The notes below the pieces were generated by a model. The model did no database searches, was not told the DNA's origin, and saw only the letters and a list, made by a program, of their open reading frames with translations. Position numbers and translations under genes: made by a program. A stretch of DNA of 64,000 bases from Photobacterium angustum (lineage in GTDB: Bacteria; Pseudomonadota; Gammaproteobacteria; Enterobacterales; Vibrionaceae), in assembly GCF_003026365.1 (NCBI RefSeq), contig NZ_PYOM01000003.1, positions 268,446 to 332,445 of the forward strand. The letters are read 5' to 3'. Positions 55,453 to 64,000 of the stretch are shown piece by piece (the stretch's first letter is position 1; every line of letters starts with the position of its first letter).

Positions 55453-58407
55453 TTAAACATACGCAGGAATCGTACAAACTTCATTCTGTTCAAGTAATCT
55501 CATTGCCTGTTCAATTTCAACAGCAGGGCTAAAATAGAAACCTTGTATATAATGGCAGCCCATTTTAGATAAAATACGGACTTGAGCTTCAGATTCAACG
55601 CCTTCAGCAACAACATCTAAGTTTAGCTTTCGGCTCATATCCATAACAAGAGAAATTAAAATTTGGCTTTCAACACTATGTTCTATATCAATAATGAAAC
55701 TTCTATCAATTTTAATGACATTTGGTTTATTGGCGATAATAGCTGACATTGATGAATAACCTGTGCCAAAATCATCAATCGCAATAGATATCCCTTTTTG
55801 AGAAAATTCAGATAATAATTCTAAAATATTATTACCTTCATCTAATGCTGCTGATTCGGTTATTTCAATCATGATTTTATCAAACGGTAAGTTATATCGT
55901 TCAATAATATCGTAGATATATTTTTGATCACAGTTTGAGAATTCACGAACAGAACGATTTATAGATATACAAATATCAGTAAACCCCTGCTGACGCATAT
56001 CTGCAAGATCACAACACGCTTTATCAAAAACTATTTTACCCAGATCACCAATCAGGCCATATTTCTCTGCCATCTCAATAAAAATGACTGGTGAGATATA
56101 TCCTTCTTCTTCATCAAACCAACGCGTAAGAGCTTCAAACTTACATACTTTACCTGTTTCAATATCAATAATTGGCTGATAATAAACTTGTATTTTATAT
56201 TCTGATATAGCTTTAATTAGACGATCTTTCAACCTTAATTGACGTAGATATTCCGCTTGTAATTTCCCATCATAAATAGAAATACCATTGCGTCCATTAC
56301 GCTTTTGTTCATACATTGCATAATCAGCATTTTTTAATAAATCTAGATGTGTCAAACCACTTTCTGGATATGTTGAAATACCAATACTGATTGTAATATC
56401 CAATTTAATCGTGTCGATATAAATCGGTCGAAGCAATACGCCTATTAAATCTTCAGCATATTTTTTAGCTTCAGAAGATGAGTGGCCTTTGAGTAAAATA
56501 GCAAATTCATCACCACCATATCGACAGACTAAACTGTCATCATTACAATGTTTTAATAACGTTTCAGCAATATATTTTAGAAGTTTGTCGCCAACATCGT
56601 GACCATATAAATCATTTATTGCTTTAAAGTCATCAAGATCAATAAATAGAATCGAAAACTCCTTGTAACAACTAACGTCTGCTTTGTTGTCATTAACAAA
56701 TACGAGCTCTTTTTCTACCATTTCACTAAAGCGACGACGATTCATCAGCGTAGTTAACGCATCATTATTCGCATAAAAACGCAGTTGTCTTTCTGTTTGT
56801 TGACGTACGCTAACATCATGAAAAACACCAACATAGTTAACGACTTCGTGGTTATCATCTTCGATCTTATTTATTGACATTTCTTCAGGAAATACATGAC
56901 CATTTTTACGGCGATTATATAACTGCCCTTTCCATTGGCCTGTAGTTTCCACACTGTGCCACATGTTTTCATAAAATGATTTATCATGCATACCAGACGA
57001 TAATATACTTGGGTTTTTACCAACCACGTCATCTTTTATATACCCAGTCACTTCTTCAAATGACTTATTTACCGTAACAATATTATTGCAGCTATCAGTG
57101 ATAATAATACATTCAGAAGTATTATCAAAAACAGTTTTCGCTAAATTCAACTGCTGAATAGTTGATATCGAATCCGTAATATCAGTTAATACTCCAGCTA
57201 TTTTTTTATTTTTTCCAAAGGCATCAGCGTCAACAACACGCCCTTCACATTTAAACCAACGCTCAGCTGAATTATTATCAACTAAATAAGGATTTTTTCT
57301 AAATTCAAAACTAAATGACTGACAATTATTACCTTTAATTTTTTTAAAAGCATTAATTACAGCTCTTCTTTCATCTTTATGAATAATGTATATCCACTCA
57401 TGAAAAGTATTAACTTTAGCACTATCGACTTTTAATAAATCCCATATTTTAGGTGATGTTATTTTCTTATCACTTGAAAAATGATATTCCCACACACCCT
57501 CAATTATTGCATTATAAGTAACATGTAATTTATTTGATGTTTTCGATAGCTCTGATGATAAATGATAAAATTCAGTTATATCTTGAACAATACCGCGTAC
57601 TTGAACAGTATTTCCGTTATCATCTTTAAATATTATCGATTCATTTCTGATATATTTAACTTTACCATTAGGCAATAATATACGATATATTATATTATAG
57701 CTTGAATGTGATGACTTTATAATATTATCCATAAAGTGGATAACACGCTCTCTATCTTCAGGATGAATGTATTCTTGAACTAATTTCAAATTAGGTGTGA
57801 GCTGATGTTCAATTTCATATATACGGTATACTTCTTGGCTCCAAGTAATTGTATTTGTCTGTACATACCATTGCCAATTACCCAACTTTGCCACACGTTG
57901 AGATGATTCCATCTCACTTAACAATAACTCTTGCTCTGCTAGCAATGCTAAATACTGAAGCTCTGAACCCAGTTGTTGACCAATGCTCTCACACCAATCC
58001 AATTGTAGAGGTGCTAAAGTTATAGGTTGATCAAACAAACAAACGAGAATTCCTATCACATCATCATATTGTGAAAAAATAGGAATACCTAAATACGCTT
58101 CAAAACCATACTCAACCAGTAATTTATCTTTAGGATAAACAAGATGTGCTTGAGAACTCAATAAGTATATTGCACCACTTTCTAACACTTTACGGCATGG
58201 TATCTCATCTAGCATATAGCTAATATTACTGACTTTTTTGTTACCATTAACGTAATAAGCTAATGACGTTGCTTTTGTACCAGTTTTATTAAAATAGGCT
58301 ATATAAAAATGATCTGGCTTTAATTCATCATATACCGATTGCATGGTATTACTGATAAAATCTTTACCATATTGGTTTCGTTTTAATGCTTTTAGTCCAG
58401 TAACCAT
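55453..58407 (-). CDS. GAF-PAS-GGDEF-EAL c-di-GMP signalling protein
   Basis: The 984-residue soluble protein has a GAF domain (about 10-155), three PAS/PAC segments (about 165-280, 290-415 and 420-545), GGDEF (about 550-720) and EAL (about 735-975). Both output motifs are intact: RYGGDEFAI and FEALTRW with IDDFGTGYSSM, ITESAALD, KIDRSFI and EGVESE. It may therefore both make and break c-di-GMP. No membrane segment is seen, so it senses cytoplasmic signals. It is complete, in contrast with the frameshifted paralogue at 31.8-34.9 kb. Monocistronic; a 400-base AT-rich region precedes it. Confidence 0.93.
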   Translation of the reverse strand: MVTGLKALKRNQYGKDFISNTMQSVYDELKPDHFYIAYFNKTGTKATSLAYYVNGNKKVSNISYMLDEIPCRKVLESGAIYLLSSQAHLVYPKDKLLVEYGFEAYLGIPIFSQYDDVIGILVCLFDQPITLAPLQLDWCESIGQQLGSELQYLALLAEQELLLSEMESSQRVAKLGNWQWYVQTNTITWSQEVYRIYEIEHQLTPNLKLVQEYIHPEDRERVIHFMDNIIKSSHSSYNIIYRILLPNGKVKYIRNESIIFKDDNGNTVQVRGIVQDITEFYHLSSELSKTSNKLHVTYNAIIEGVWEYHFSSDKKITSPKIWDLLKVDSAKVNTFHEWIYIIHKDERRAVINAFKKIKGNNCQSFSFEFRKNPYLVDNNSAERWFKCEGRVVDADAFGKNKKIAGVLTDITDSISTIQQLNLAKTVFDNTSECIIITDSCNNIVTVNKSFEEVTGYIKDDVVGKNPSILSSGMHDKSFYENMWHSVETTGQWKGQLYNRRKNGHVFPEEMSINKIEDDNHEVVNYVGVFHDVSVRQQTERQLRFYANNDALTTLMNRRRFSEMVEKELVFVNDNKADVSCYKEFSILFIDLDDFKAINDLYGHDVGDKLLKYIAETLLKHCNDDSLVCRYGGDEFAILLKGHSSSEAKKYAEDLIGVLLRPIYIDTIKLDITISIGISTYPESGLTHLDLLKNADYAMYEQKRNGRNGISIYDGKLQAEYLRQLRLKDRLIKAISEYKIQVYYQPIIDIETGKVCKFEALTRWFDEEEGYISPVIFIEMAEKYGLIGDLGKIVFDKACCDLADMRQQGFTDICISINRSVREFSNCDQKYIYDIIERYNLPFDKIMIEITESAALDEGNNILELLSEFSQKGISIAIDDFGTGYSSMSAIIANKPNVIKIDRSFIIDIEHSVESQILISLVMDMSRKLNLDVVAEGVESEAQVRILSKMGCHYIQGFYFSPAVEIEQAMRLLEQNEVCTIPAYV

Positions 58408-58778
58408 TAAATGTTCTAACCTAGCTGATCTGAATTTGGTATGTTTAAAAGGTATGATGTTTGAATATACAGCATGCTTTTATTGAAAAACAGTTTCTAG
58501 ACATAGATGCCTAGATTTATTAAACCTACTTTGATTTAAATCAGATTACGTATTAGCTTTTAAACAATAATCCTATGTTTTATTGTGTTTTTAAAAATAA
58601 GCATATGAAACTTGCTCTATAAAAATTTAGCCTTTAGGACTTTTATCCTAAAAGAAATATCATCTTACTGATTTAAATATCTTACTATTTATAATCATAG
58701 ATACATTCAATATTAATAGTTTCTATTTTAATTTAAATTTCAATATTTAATTCTAATATATTACATATTGAAAATATA
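58408..58778. other. AT-rich intergenic region, nothing recognised
   Basis: Upstream region of the GGDEF/EAL gene. Only a short stem (TTTAGGA/TCCTAAA near 58635-58652) is visible; no ORF or known RNA. Confidence 0.4.
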
Positions 58779-58801
58779 AAAAGGAGCCACAGCTCCTTTT
58801 T
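58779..58801 (-). terminator. terminator of the 2OG oxygenase gene
   Basis: AAAAAGGAGC, CCACA loop region, GCTCCTTTTT; it lies just after the minus-strand stop and is symmetrical. Confidence 0.8.
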
Positions 58802-58809
58802 ATCATTAA

Positions 58810-59418
58810 TTAACGAGAAATATCTAATTGATTTCCAGTTACCCCGTTAGTACGGAACCAACCCGCGATACTAAAACGACGTTGTGTTGCTGGCAGTACT
58901 TCATGAGGAAACATTTCAGATAAGAATACAACTAAGCGACCAGCTTTTGGATCTAATATTGCTAATTCATTATCATCTAAATCATACATTTTTAGACGAC
59001 CGCCATGTTCTGGTAGCCAATCATCATTAAGGTAAAATACCGTTGTTAATTTACGATTTTCTTGTCCACGAAAACAATCTAAATGCTTTTGATAGAAATC
59101 ACCTTGCTCGTATTTAGCAAAATGTGCTTCGTATTCAAATAAGCCAAGGAAAAAGTGACGATTCACCTCTAAACGAATTTCGTTCATTCGTTTTAAAAAA
59201 TTGGCAACAGGCTCTCCCATCTCAGCCGAAAGCCATTGAATTTTATCACTTCGAATAGATTTTTGGGTGGTGTATTCATCGTTTCGGCCAATACCCGCTT
59301 GGCTCCAATCATCGGGAATACAAGCTTTAAGTGCTTTAACCTCATCCTGAGCTAAAAAGTCATCCCAGACAAACCAACCTTGCGTGAATAAAGCATCAAT
59401 AAGTTTGTCGTAATTCAT
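58810..59418 (-). CDS. 2OG-Fe(II) oxygenase, prolyl 4-hydroxylase-like
   Basis: The 202-residue protein has a double-stranded beta-helix with iron ligands HxD (KHLDCF) and a distal His (FPHEVLP), and the 2-oxoglutarate-binding Arg in RRFSIAGWFR. FAKYEQGDFYQKHLD and TTVFYLNDDW..HGGRLKMY match the P4Hc family and the SM-20-like branch. Substrates of bacterial members are mostly unknown; one studied Pseudomonas member hydroxylates EF-Tu. Monocistronic. Confidence 0.86.
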   Translation of the reverse strand: MNYDKLIDALFTQGWFVWDDFLAQDEVKALKACIPDDWSQAGIGRNDEYTTQKSIRSDKIQWLSAEMGEPVANFLKRMNEIRLEVNRHFFLGLFEYEAHFAKYEQGDFYQKHLDCFRGQENRKLTTVFYLNDDWLPEHGGRLKMYDLDDNELAILDPKAGRLVVFLSEMFPHEVLPATQRRFSIAGWFRTNGVTGNQLDISR

Positions 59419-59555
59419 ATTCGTTCCAATCGAAATAAAAAACGATTTATATCGCCTGTTGGTATTTAAGACAAATCAGAAAATTTATACTCAAATGCAA
59501 TTTTTCTACTGCTGTGATGTTTTGTTACACCATTAATAAAAAACAATATTTCTAA

Positions 59556-59885
59556 CTAAAATAAATGGTATTGTGTTTGTTGGTTTTTGCTTAATTCATC
59601 AATCGAATCTACCCCATGGAAATGCTCAATCCATGCAATATTACTTCGCGGAAACTCTATTTTAATGGCTTTTTTAATGTATTTTTTTAATGTGCTAGAC
59701 TCAGATATAATATTCTGATCAATGTAGCCAAACTGCTTAAATACATAATCTGTTGATGACTGTTTCAATACTTTAAAACCACGATCCTTTTTAAAGGTCA
59801 GGACTTCAAATGCATCACCAATCTGCATCGACTTTAAAAAACGTTCACAACCTGATTCAACCTGAGAAATATGTAACTTTGACAT
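59556..59885 (-). CDS. small protein of unknown function (second of a pair)
   Basis: The 109-residue protein begins MSKLHISQVESGCERFLKSM and ends NQQTQYHLF. It is mixed alpha/beta with no signal, membrane segment or recognisable helix-turn-helix. Its ATG is nine bases after the stop of the preceding 106-residue ORF, so the two are probably one transcript. No family is recognised. If the upstream gene is a RelE/HigB-like toxin this could be its partner, but the usual antitoxin DNA-binding fold is not evident. Confidence 0.6.
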   Translation of the reverse strand: MSKLHISQVESGCERFLKSMQIGDAFEVLTFKKDRGFKVLKQSSTDYVFKQFGYIDQNIISESSTLKKYIKKAIKIEFPRSNIAWIEHFHGVDSIDELSKNQQTQYHLF

Positions 59886-59894
59886 CGCAATCCC

Positions 59895-60215
59895 TTAATC
59901 AAGTAAATCTGTTTTCGCTATCAGCTTACAAAAATGTGCTTTAATGAGTACTTCACTAATAAAAATCACTGTAAGCACTTCATCCTTAACTGTAAACGCG
60001 ACCCTAAATGCTACATCTGATTTCACAATAATCTTATATTCTAAAACTCGTAATTTAGAAAAAAAAGCGTGAGGCACAGATTTAATTTTACCATTATGTA
60101 ACGTTAATAAGATCGGTAATCGTTCACGAAAATCACACATAATCGCTTCTTCATAACAAGCATGTTGGTGAAAAAACTTACGTAAGTGTCGGTTGTTATC
60201 TATACAAATATTCAT
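59895..60215 (-). CDS. small basic protein of unknown function, weakly HigB/Gp49-like
   Basis: This 106-residue protein begins MNICIDNNRHLRKFFHQH. The order RLPILLTLHNGKIKSVPH..FFSKLRVLEYKI....AFRVAFTVKDEVLTVIFISE loosely follows the HigB/Gp49 pattern (Gly-x-Lys-x-x-Pro-His, Leu-Arg, Arg-Val, Ile-x-Leu). The resemblance is weak and catalytic residues cannot be assigned. It is followed at once by a 109-residue ORF. Possible toxin-like module; equally it may be an unrelated unknown. Confidence 0.5.
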   Translation of the reverse strand: MNICIDNNRHLRKFFHQHACYEEAIMCDFRERLPILLTLHNGKIKSVPHAFFSKLRVLEYKIIVKSDVAFRVAFTVKDEVLTVIFISEVLIKAHFCKLIAKTDLLD

Positions 60216-60376
60216 GCTTCTTTCTTTTTATATAATAATTTAAAAGCATACGCTGCAGACTAATAGTTAGAAATATAAATATTTTTAAGGGAGGGTTAAG
60301 TGATAGTTAATCTCTAGAAGCTAAATGATAGCCCTCAAGATAGGGCATACCATTAAGTGTTCATTTTTGCTATACG

Positions 60377-60889
60377 TTATTTAACCGTTACACGCAGATT
60401 ATTTTTATTATCTCTATTTTGGCGAATATGCTCGTCACTTTGAACGATATTCTCCTGCTTAGCTAGGCGATCATATAGCACAACATTGACGGAAGCGGCT
60501 AAATTCATGCACCCGACAGTAGGAACATAAACAACATGATCGGCTTTATCTGCAATATCTTGTGCAATTGAACCATCTTCAGGGCCAAAGATGTAAATCG
60601 CTTTTTCTGGATGCGTAAAATGAGGAAGTAATGTTGCGCCTTCTGCAAAGTCGACACACACAACTTTCATATCTTCGGGTAGATCATCAAGCATTGACTC
60701 TACACCAGTCAAGGGGATCGTCTGTAGCATTTGTTTCGTATCAGTTTGAAACTTTGCCGCTTTATCATAACGAATTCCTGTATATATAACTGCATCCGCC
60801 TGATAACACCCAGCAGCTCTAAGTACCGCTCCAACATTTGTAGGGCTTTTAGGATTGCTCAATCCAATAATGACTGACGTATCTTTCAT
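60377..60889 (-). CDS. SpoU/TrmH family RNA methyltransferase
   Basis: The 170-residue SPOUT methyltransferase has motif 1 SPTNVGAVLRAAGCYQ, motif 2 IYIFGPEDGSI and motif 3 MNLAASVNVVLYDRL, the knotted SAM-binding core. The N-terminal RNA-binding extension of TrmH or RlmB is absent, as in TrmL-like minimal enzymes, but the sequence does not clearly resemble TrmL. It methylates an unknown RNA 2'-O site. Monocistronic. Confidence 0.87.
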   Translation of the reverse strand: MKDTSVIIGLSNPKSPTNVGAVLRAAGCYQADAVIYTGIRYDKAAKFQTDTKQMLQTIPLTGVESMLDDLPEDMKVVCVDFAEGATLLPHFTHPEKAIYIFGPEDGSIAQDIADKADHVVYVPTVGCMNLAASVNVVLYDRLAKQENIVQSDEHIRQNRDNKNNLRVTVK

Positions 60890-60942
60890 TTTTCCTGTGT
60901 ACCTTTTATTACCTTAACAGCTTAAATTAAATTTATTCGTTA

Positions 60943-60984
60943 ATAAAAAAAGCCGTAAAAAACTAATTTTACGGCTTAAAAAGG
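60943..60984 (-). terminator. terminator of the DUF2608 gene
   Basis: On the minus strand AGCCGTAAAA and TTTTACGGCT pair and a run of seven T follows. Confidence 0.87.
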
Positions 60985-60998
60985 GATAAGAGTAGTGG

Positions 60999-61856
60999 TT
61001 ATTTACCTAAGCAAGTATCTCCTGATCTTGCTGGAGCAATTGTCTTTAATACAGCATTTAATTGTTTCCAATCACTTGCCATTTTATCCGCTTGCTTCTG
61101 AGTCAATACAGTTCCATTGGCCTTAATACGATCGTCTTCTACTTTGGTATAGTGGAAAATAGTCATATCCACTTCTGGATTAGCTTTGTAAGCATTTTCC
61201 ATATTAACAACATTCTTTTCACTATCATCCACAAAGATGATCTCATCATATTTTTGATTTGTTTTATCAAGAATATATTTAAGCATCGTGCCTTTATTCA
61301 TACCAGTTGTCATCATTATGCCATTGATATAGCTAAGAGGGCGATCTAGCTTATCAATATAAACAGGTGTTTTATCTGCCCCTTTTTCTTTCAAAGGAGA
61401 GATAGTCATATCATAGTGGTTACGATACATCTCTCTCTCAGTAGCATAACGGTAATTTGGCGAGCGCGATGTTAGTGCAATGACAGTTAGCCCTTTATCT
61501 TGCCAACCTCGAACAGTTGAAGGTACCTTCTGTTCAATAGATTTCATAGGCATAAGTTCGTACAGCATACCGATTGAATCTTCAAAAAGACAATGAACTT
61601 TCTCGTCCTTAGTTGGTTTTACATCAAGTTTTCCTCTTTGCCATTGGTACCATATATCACCACCAATATCAGAGGTTGACGTTAACAACGTATTATCAAT
61701 ATCGATAACAATAAGGGGGTTTTCTCCTTTCGACGTGAGCTCATCTACCTTAACAGCAACATCTTGGAATTTGTCTGTATCTTTTACGACTACATCAGCA
61801 AATGTATTTGTTGAAAAAGAAAATACGCATAGAGCAGCTAACGTTTTTAGATTCAT
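60999..61856 (-). CDS. exported HAD-type phosphatase (DUF2608 family)
   Basis: This 285-residue protein has a signal peptide (MNLKTLAALCVFSFSTNTFA). HAD motif I is VIDIDNTLLTST, motif II is ALTSRS and motif IV is FVDDSEKNVVNME. The segment YINGIMMTTGMNKGTML lies between. These features match DUF2608, a family of exported HAD phosphatases known from Legionella and Vibrionaceae. Two cysteines near the ends could form a disulfide. The substrate is not known. Monocistronic. Confidence 0.84.
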   Translation of the reverse strand: MNLKTLAALCVFSFSTNTFADVVVKDTDKFQDVAVKVDELTSKGENPLIVIDIDNTLLTSTSDIGGDIWYQWQRGKLDVKPTKDEKVHCLFEDSIGMLYELMPMKSIEQKVPSTVRGWQDKGLTVIALTSRSPNYRYATEREMYRNHYDMTISPLKEKGADKTPVYIDKLDRPLSYINGIMMTTGMNKGTMLKYILDKTNQKYDEIIFVDDSEKNVVNMENAYKANPEVDMTIFHYTKVEDDRIKANGTVLTQKQADKMASDWKQLNAVLKTIAPARSGDTCLGK

Positions 61857-62265
61857 TATCTTTCCTTAATTGATACTTCAAATAGTCTGAAATACTGACA
61901 AGATCAACCACTGATCTTGAACAATTCAACATATGAAAATTTAAGGGCAGAATTATCGTTAATTTTTGAAAAACTAAATACCTCATAGATCACACATATA
62001 TATACATGTATATTGCATTTCTTTTACATATGGGGCGAATATCACTTTGATAGCAGATGTTTTATTTTTATTGGATATTATTTTTACAATCAAGAATGTT
62101 TATATTTACCTGATATTAAAATCACAAATAGCATTATATTGCATTGGTATGACTATATTTATAAAGTTCAATAGATAAAAAGGGCTGTAATAAATTTAAA
62201 GAGATAAATGACGCCAAGAATGATCCGAGCGTCTTTATTTGAAAGGTTAGAAATATTTCAAGTCG
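61857..62265. other. intergenic region, nothing recognised
   Basis: AT-rich DNA between the DUF2608 gene and the end of the RIO kinase gene. A weak GACGC/GCGTC stem at about 62209-62235 may help terminate the RIO kinase transcript. Confidence 0.35.
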
Positions 62266-63123
62266 TTAGTCTACTTGTTCTTGCTCTGCTATACGCGCAC
62301 GACGAAGTGCAGCTTCTTCCATCACAGCATTTATTTCCGCCATCACGCTATCAATATCTGCATTGGCATCACTTTCAGTATAAATACCCGTTAGTTCAGT
62401 CTCTGGCTTTAATGTACCCGCTTCAAATAATGCCCACATTTCTCTTGCGTATTGTGTATCAAGCAACTCAGGTACATATTGACCATAATAGTTAGCCATA
62501 TTTTTAACATCACGCTCAAGCATCCATTTGGCGTTATTATTTGCTGAAGCATCTACTGCTTGAGGTAAATCAATAATAACAGGGCCATTGGCATCCACTA
62601 ACACATTGAACTCTGATAAATCACCATGAATAAGGCCGATGCATAGCATACGTTTAACGTAGTTAATCATTAGCTCATGGTGGTGTAGTGCTTGATCTCT
62701 AGTTAGCGTGATATCGTTGAGTCGAGGTGCAACATTGCCATTTGCATCGGTGATCAACTCCATCAATAATACGCCATCAAAACAGCCATAAGGAACAGGA
62801 GCCCTTATATCGGCTTTAGCTAATAACGATAGTGCGTCAACTTCTGCTTGCTGCCACACTTTTTCTTGCTCATCACGGCCAAACTTTGAACCTTTTTCCA
62901 TCGCTCGTGCGCGACGACTATTACGTACCTTTCGCCCTTCTCGATATGAGACTGCTTTTTTAAAACTACGTTGATCTATTTCTTTATAAACTTTTGCGCA
63001 ACAGATCTTTCCACCACTGCGAACAACATATACGGAAGCTTCTTTGCCACTCATTAATTGAGATAAAACATCATCAATAAGGCCATCCTCTACAAGAGGT
63101 TGTAATCGTGGGGGTATCTTCAT
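62266..63123 (-). CDS. RIO1-like serine protein kinase
   Basis: The 285-residue kinase has a glycine-poor nucleotide loop (SGKEASVYVV), catalytic Lys in ICCAKVYK, catalytic loop LIHGDLSEFNVLV and metal-binding IIDLPQAVD, which are the RIO signatures. The insert KKAVSYREGRKVRNSRRARAMEKGSKFGRDEQEKVW is rich in basic residues as in RIO1. Bacterial RIO1-like proteins are widespread in gammaproteobacteria, but the substrate is unclear. A C-terminal coiled segment (EINAVMEEAALRRARIAEQE) follows the kinase domain. Confidence 0.92.
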   Translation of the reverse strand: MKIPPRLQPLVEDGLIDDVLSQLMSGKEASVYVVRSGGKICCAKVYKEIDQRSFKKAVSYREGRKVRNSRRARAMEKGSKFGRDEQEKVWQQAEVDALSLLAKADIRAPVPYGCFDGVLLMELITDANGNVAPRLNDITLTRDQALHHHELMINYVKRMLCIGLIHGDLSEFNVLVDANGPVIIDLPQAVDASANNNAKWMLERDVKNMANYYGQYVPELLDTQYAREMWALFEAGTLKPETELTGIYTESDANADIDSVMAEINAVMEEAALRRARIAEQEQVD

Positions 63124-63540
63124 TGCACCTACATTAATTAATTACAGAGTAAAGTTTGGAATTTTGTCGCATTATCACTCACTTTGAATTTTTAACAAGT
63201 ATTGAAATCAATTCATTCTTATTCTCTGCAAAATGATTTAATTTCTCAGTATGACCTTATCGTATTTCAGAACGATGTTAGTTCGGCTTTTTAAAGTAGC
63301 GTCACCCTATATCAGCCACATCACCACCAAATAATCTCTTGACGTACAAGATATGGACATTTAAACGTCCTAAAAAGCGCTAGATTATGTTGGAATTTGC
63401 AGGACAGTAATCGGCTATGAATTTTCAACACGACCAGATATGAGCAGGAACGGAAGTTTTACGAAGTGGTTTTAATGAAATGAGACAGAACGTTGACCAG
63501 AAGAAAACAGGACTAAATTTTTGATTAGCCTAGAAACAAC
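63124..63540. other. intergenic region between RIO kinase and tRNA cluster
   Basis: No ORF or RNA gene is recognised in about 400 bases; it separates the RIO kinase promoter from the end of the tRNA operon. Confidence 0.4.
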
Positions 63541-63566
63541 AAAGCCCCAGCGTGAGCTGAGGCTTT
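63541..63566 (-). terminator. terminator of the tRNA operon
   Basis: On the minus strand AAAGCCTCAGC and GCTGGGGCTTT pair around TCAC; T-rich DNA follows, 12 bases after the last tRNA. Confidence 0.75.
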
Positions 63567-63577
63567 ATCGTTTGTAC

Positions 63578-63662
63578 TGGTGCCCGAGGACGGACTTGAA
63601 CCGTCACTCCCGAAGGAAACGGATTTTGAATCCGTCGTGTATACCAATTTCACCACTCGGGC
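63578..63662 (-). tRNA. tRNA-Leu (CAA)
   Basis: An 85-base gene with encoded CCA. The acceptor GCCCGAG pairs with CTCGGGC, the anticodon stem ACGGA/TCCGT encloses TTCAAAA (anticodon CAA), and a long variable arm and GTTCAAGTC T loop are present. Last of four tRNAs on the minus strand. Confidence 0.95.
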
Positions 63663-63678
63663 TTAAATTCTTAGATAA

Positions 63679-63752
63679 TGGAGGCGCGTCCCGGAGTCGA
63701 ACCGAGGTCCACGGATTTGCAATCCGCTGCATAGCCACTCTGCCAACGCGCC
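63679..63752 (-). tRNA. tRNA-Cys (GCA)
   Basis: A 74-base gene with encoded CCA. Acceptor GGCGCGT/ACGCGCC, anticodon GCA in GGATTGCAAATCC, and T arm GGTTCGACTCC match bacterial tRNA-Cys. Confidence 0.95.
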
Positions 63753-63772
63753 ATTTTTACTTCTCAATTAGA

Positions 63773-63859
63773 TGGTGCCCCGGGCCGGACTTGAACCGGC
63801 ACAGCGCGAACGCCGAGGGATTTTAAATCCCTTGTGTCTACCAATTCCACCACCAGGGC
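63773..63859 (-). tRNA. tRNA-Leu (TAA)
   Basis: An 87-base gene with encoded CCA. The anticodon stem AGGGA/TCCCT encloses TTTAAAA (anticodon TAA), with a long variable arm CGGCGTTCGCGCTG. Confidence 0.95.
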
Positions 63860-63922
63860 ACGCAATTTCTTGCGATGGTTAGACACCATCTGTGATTACC
63901 GCTTTCGCCATAATCTTTAATT

Positions 63923-63998
63923 TGGAGCGACACACGAGGTTCGAACTCGTGACCTCAACCTTGGCAAGGTTGCGCTCTACCAGCTGAGCTAGTGTCGC
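63923..63998 (-). tRNA. tRNA-Gly (GCC)
   Basis: A 76-base gene with encoded CCA. Acceptor GCGACAC/GTGTCGC, anticodon loop TTGCCAA (GCC) and GGTTCGAACC-type T arm. First of the four tRNAs; the promoter lies beyond the window. The set recalls E. coli glyW-cysT-leuZ, with leucine order changed and one extra Leu(CAA). Confidence 0.95.
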
Positions 63999-64000
63999 AT

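Noticed and set aside
55453..58407. Possible second frameshift in the GGDEF/EAL gene at 55-58 kb
   Set aside because: The frame is continuous over 984 codons, with all domain motifs in order.
63124..63540. Possible integrative element next to the tRNA cluster
   Set aside because: No integrase, direct repeat of a tRNA 3' end, or foreign-looking ORF is visible between the RIO kinase gene and the tRNAs.

Overview
The window reads as a stretch of chromosome from an AT-rich marine gammaproteobacterium of the Vibrionaceae, most likely Photobacterium. The main pointers are the rlmI/acyP/tusE/yccA neighbourhood, a chromosomal Qnr-type pentapeptide protein, a lysine riboswitch in front of an NhaC-type lysine carrier, a large secreted chitinase, AapJQMP and ArtPIQM amino-acid ABC systems, and a Gly/Leu/Cys/Leu tRNA cluster. 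The species is inferred; no rRNA is present to confirm it. No prophage, insertion sequence, integron or CRISPR array is visible.

Layout. 1-5.0 kb: anaerobic DMSO reductase operon dmsABC on the minus strand, with dmsA broken by a 5-bp tandem duplication, and a divergent napF. 5.5-10.0 kb: a small membrane ORF, a DsbB-like/beta-propeller fusion and a complete cytochrome bd oxidase cydABX, including the 27-residue cydX. 10.5-13.2 kb: feoB-feoC without feoA, behind a Fur-box-like site. 13.3-15.7 kb: a low-zinc operon (gamma-carbonic anhydrase paralogue, COG0523 GTPase, zinc-independent DksA paralogue and a small unknown) behind a 32-bp perfect palindrome matching the Zur box. 15.9 kb: yagU. 17.0-19.9 kb: artPIQM. 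19.9-21.1 kb: an HcaT-like MFS carrier.

21.4-26.0 kb: an unusual cbb3-type oxidase operon (mono-haem cytochrome, ccoN, ccoO) whose CcoP-like subunit carries five haem motifs, apparently CcoP fused to a tri-haem dehydrogenase cytochrome. 26.1-28.0 kb: lysine riboswitch and lysW. 28.1-31.6 kb: small housekeeping and accessory genes (gloA, qnr, a cystatin-like lipoprotein, CHMI-like isomerase, ychN, a P-loop kinase). 31.8-34.9 kb: a PAS/GGDEF/EAL protein split by a frameshift. 35.9-43.5 kb: transporters (gltS, an OFA-family MFS carrier, aapJQMP). 43.7-48.9 kb: yccA, tusE, acyP, a chemoreceptor, rlmI and a YccT-family gene. 49.2-52.4 kb: chitinase. 52.9-63.1 kb: L,D-transpeptidase-like protein, isochorismatase-fold hydrolase, HAD phosphatases, a second and intact GGDEF/EAL protein, a 2OG-Fe(II) oxygenase, two small linked unknowns, a SpoU methyltransferase and a RIO kinase. 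63.5-64 kb: tRNA cluster.

Common themes are respiration under changing oxygen (DMSO reductase, bd oxidase, cbb3 variant), metal homeostasis (Feo, Zur-type operon), amino-acid scavenging (Art, Aap, GltS, LysW), chitin use and c-di-GMP signalling. The strongest leads for something undescribed are the penta-haem CcoP fusion and the DsbB-like/propeller protein joined to cydABX. Two large genes (dmsA and one GGDEF/EAL gene) are frameshifted; whether these are real mutations or assembly errors cannot be decided from the sequence alone.
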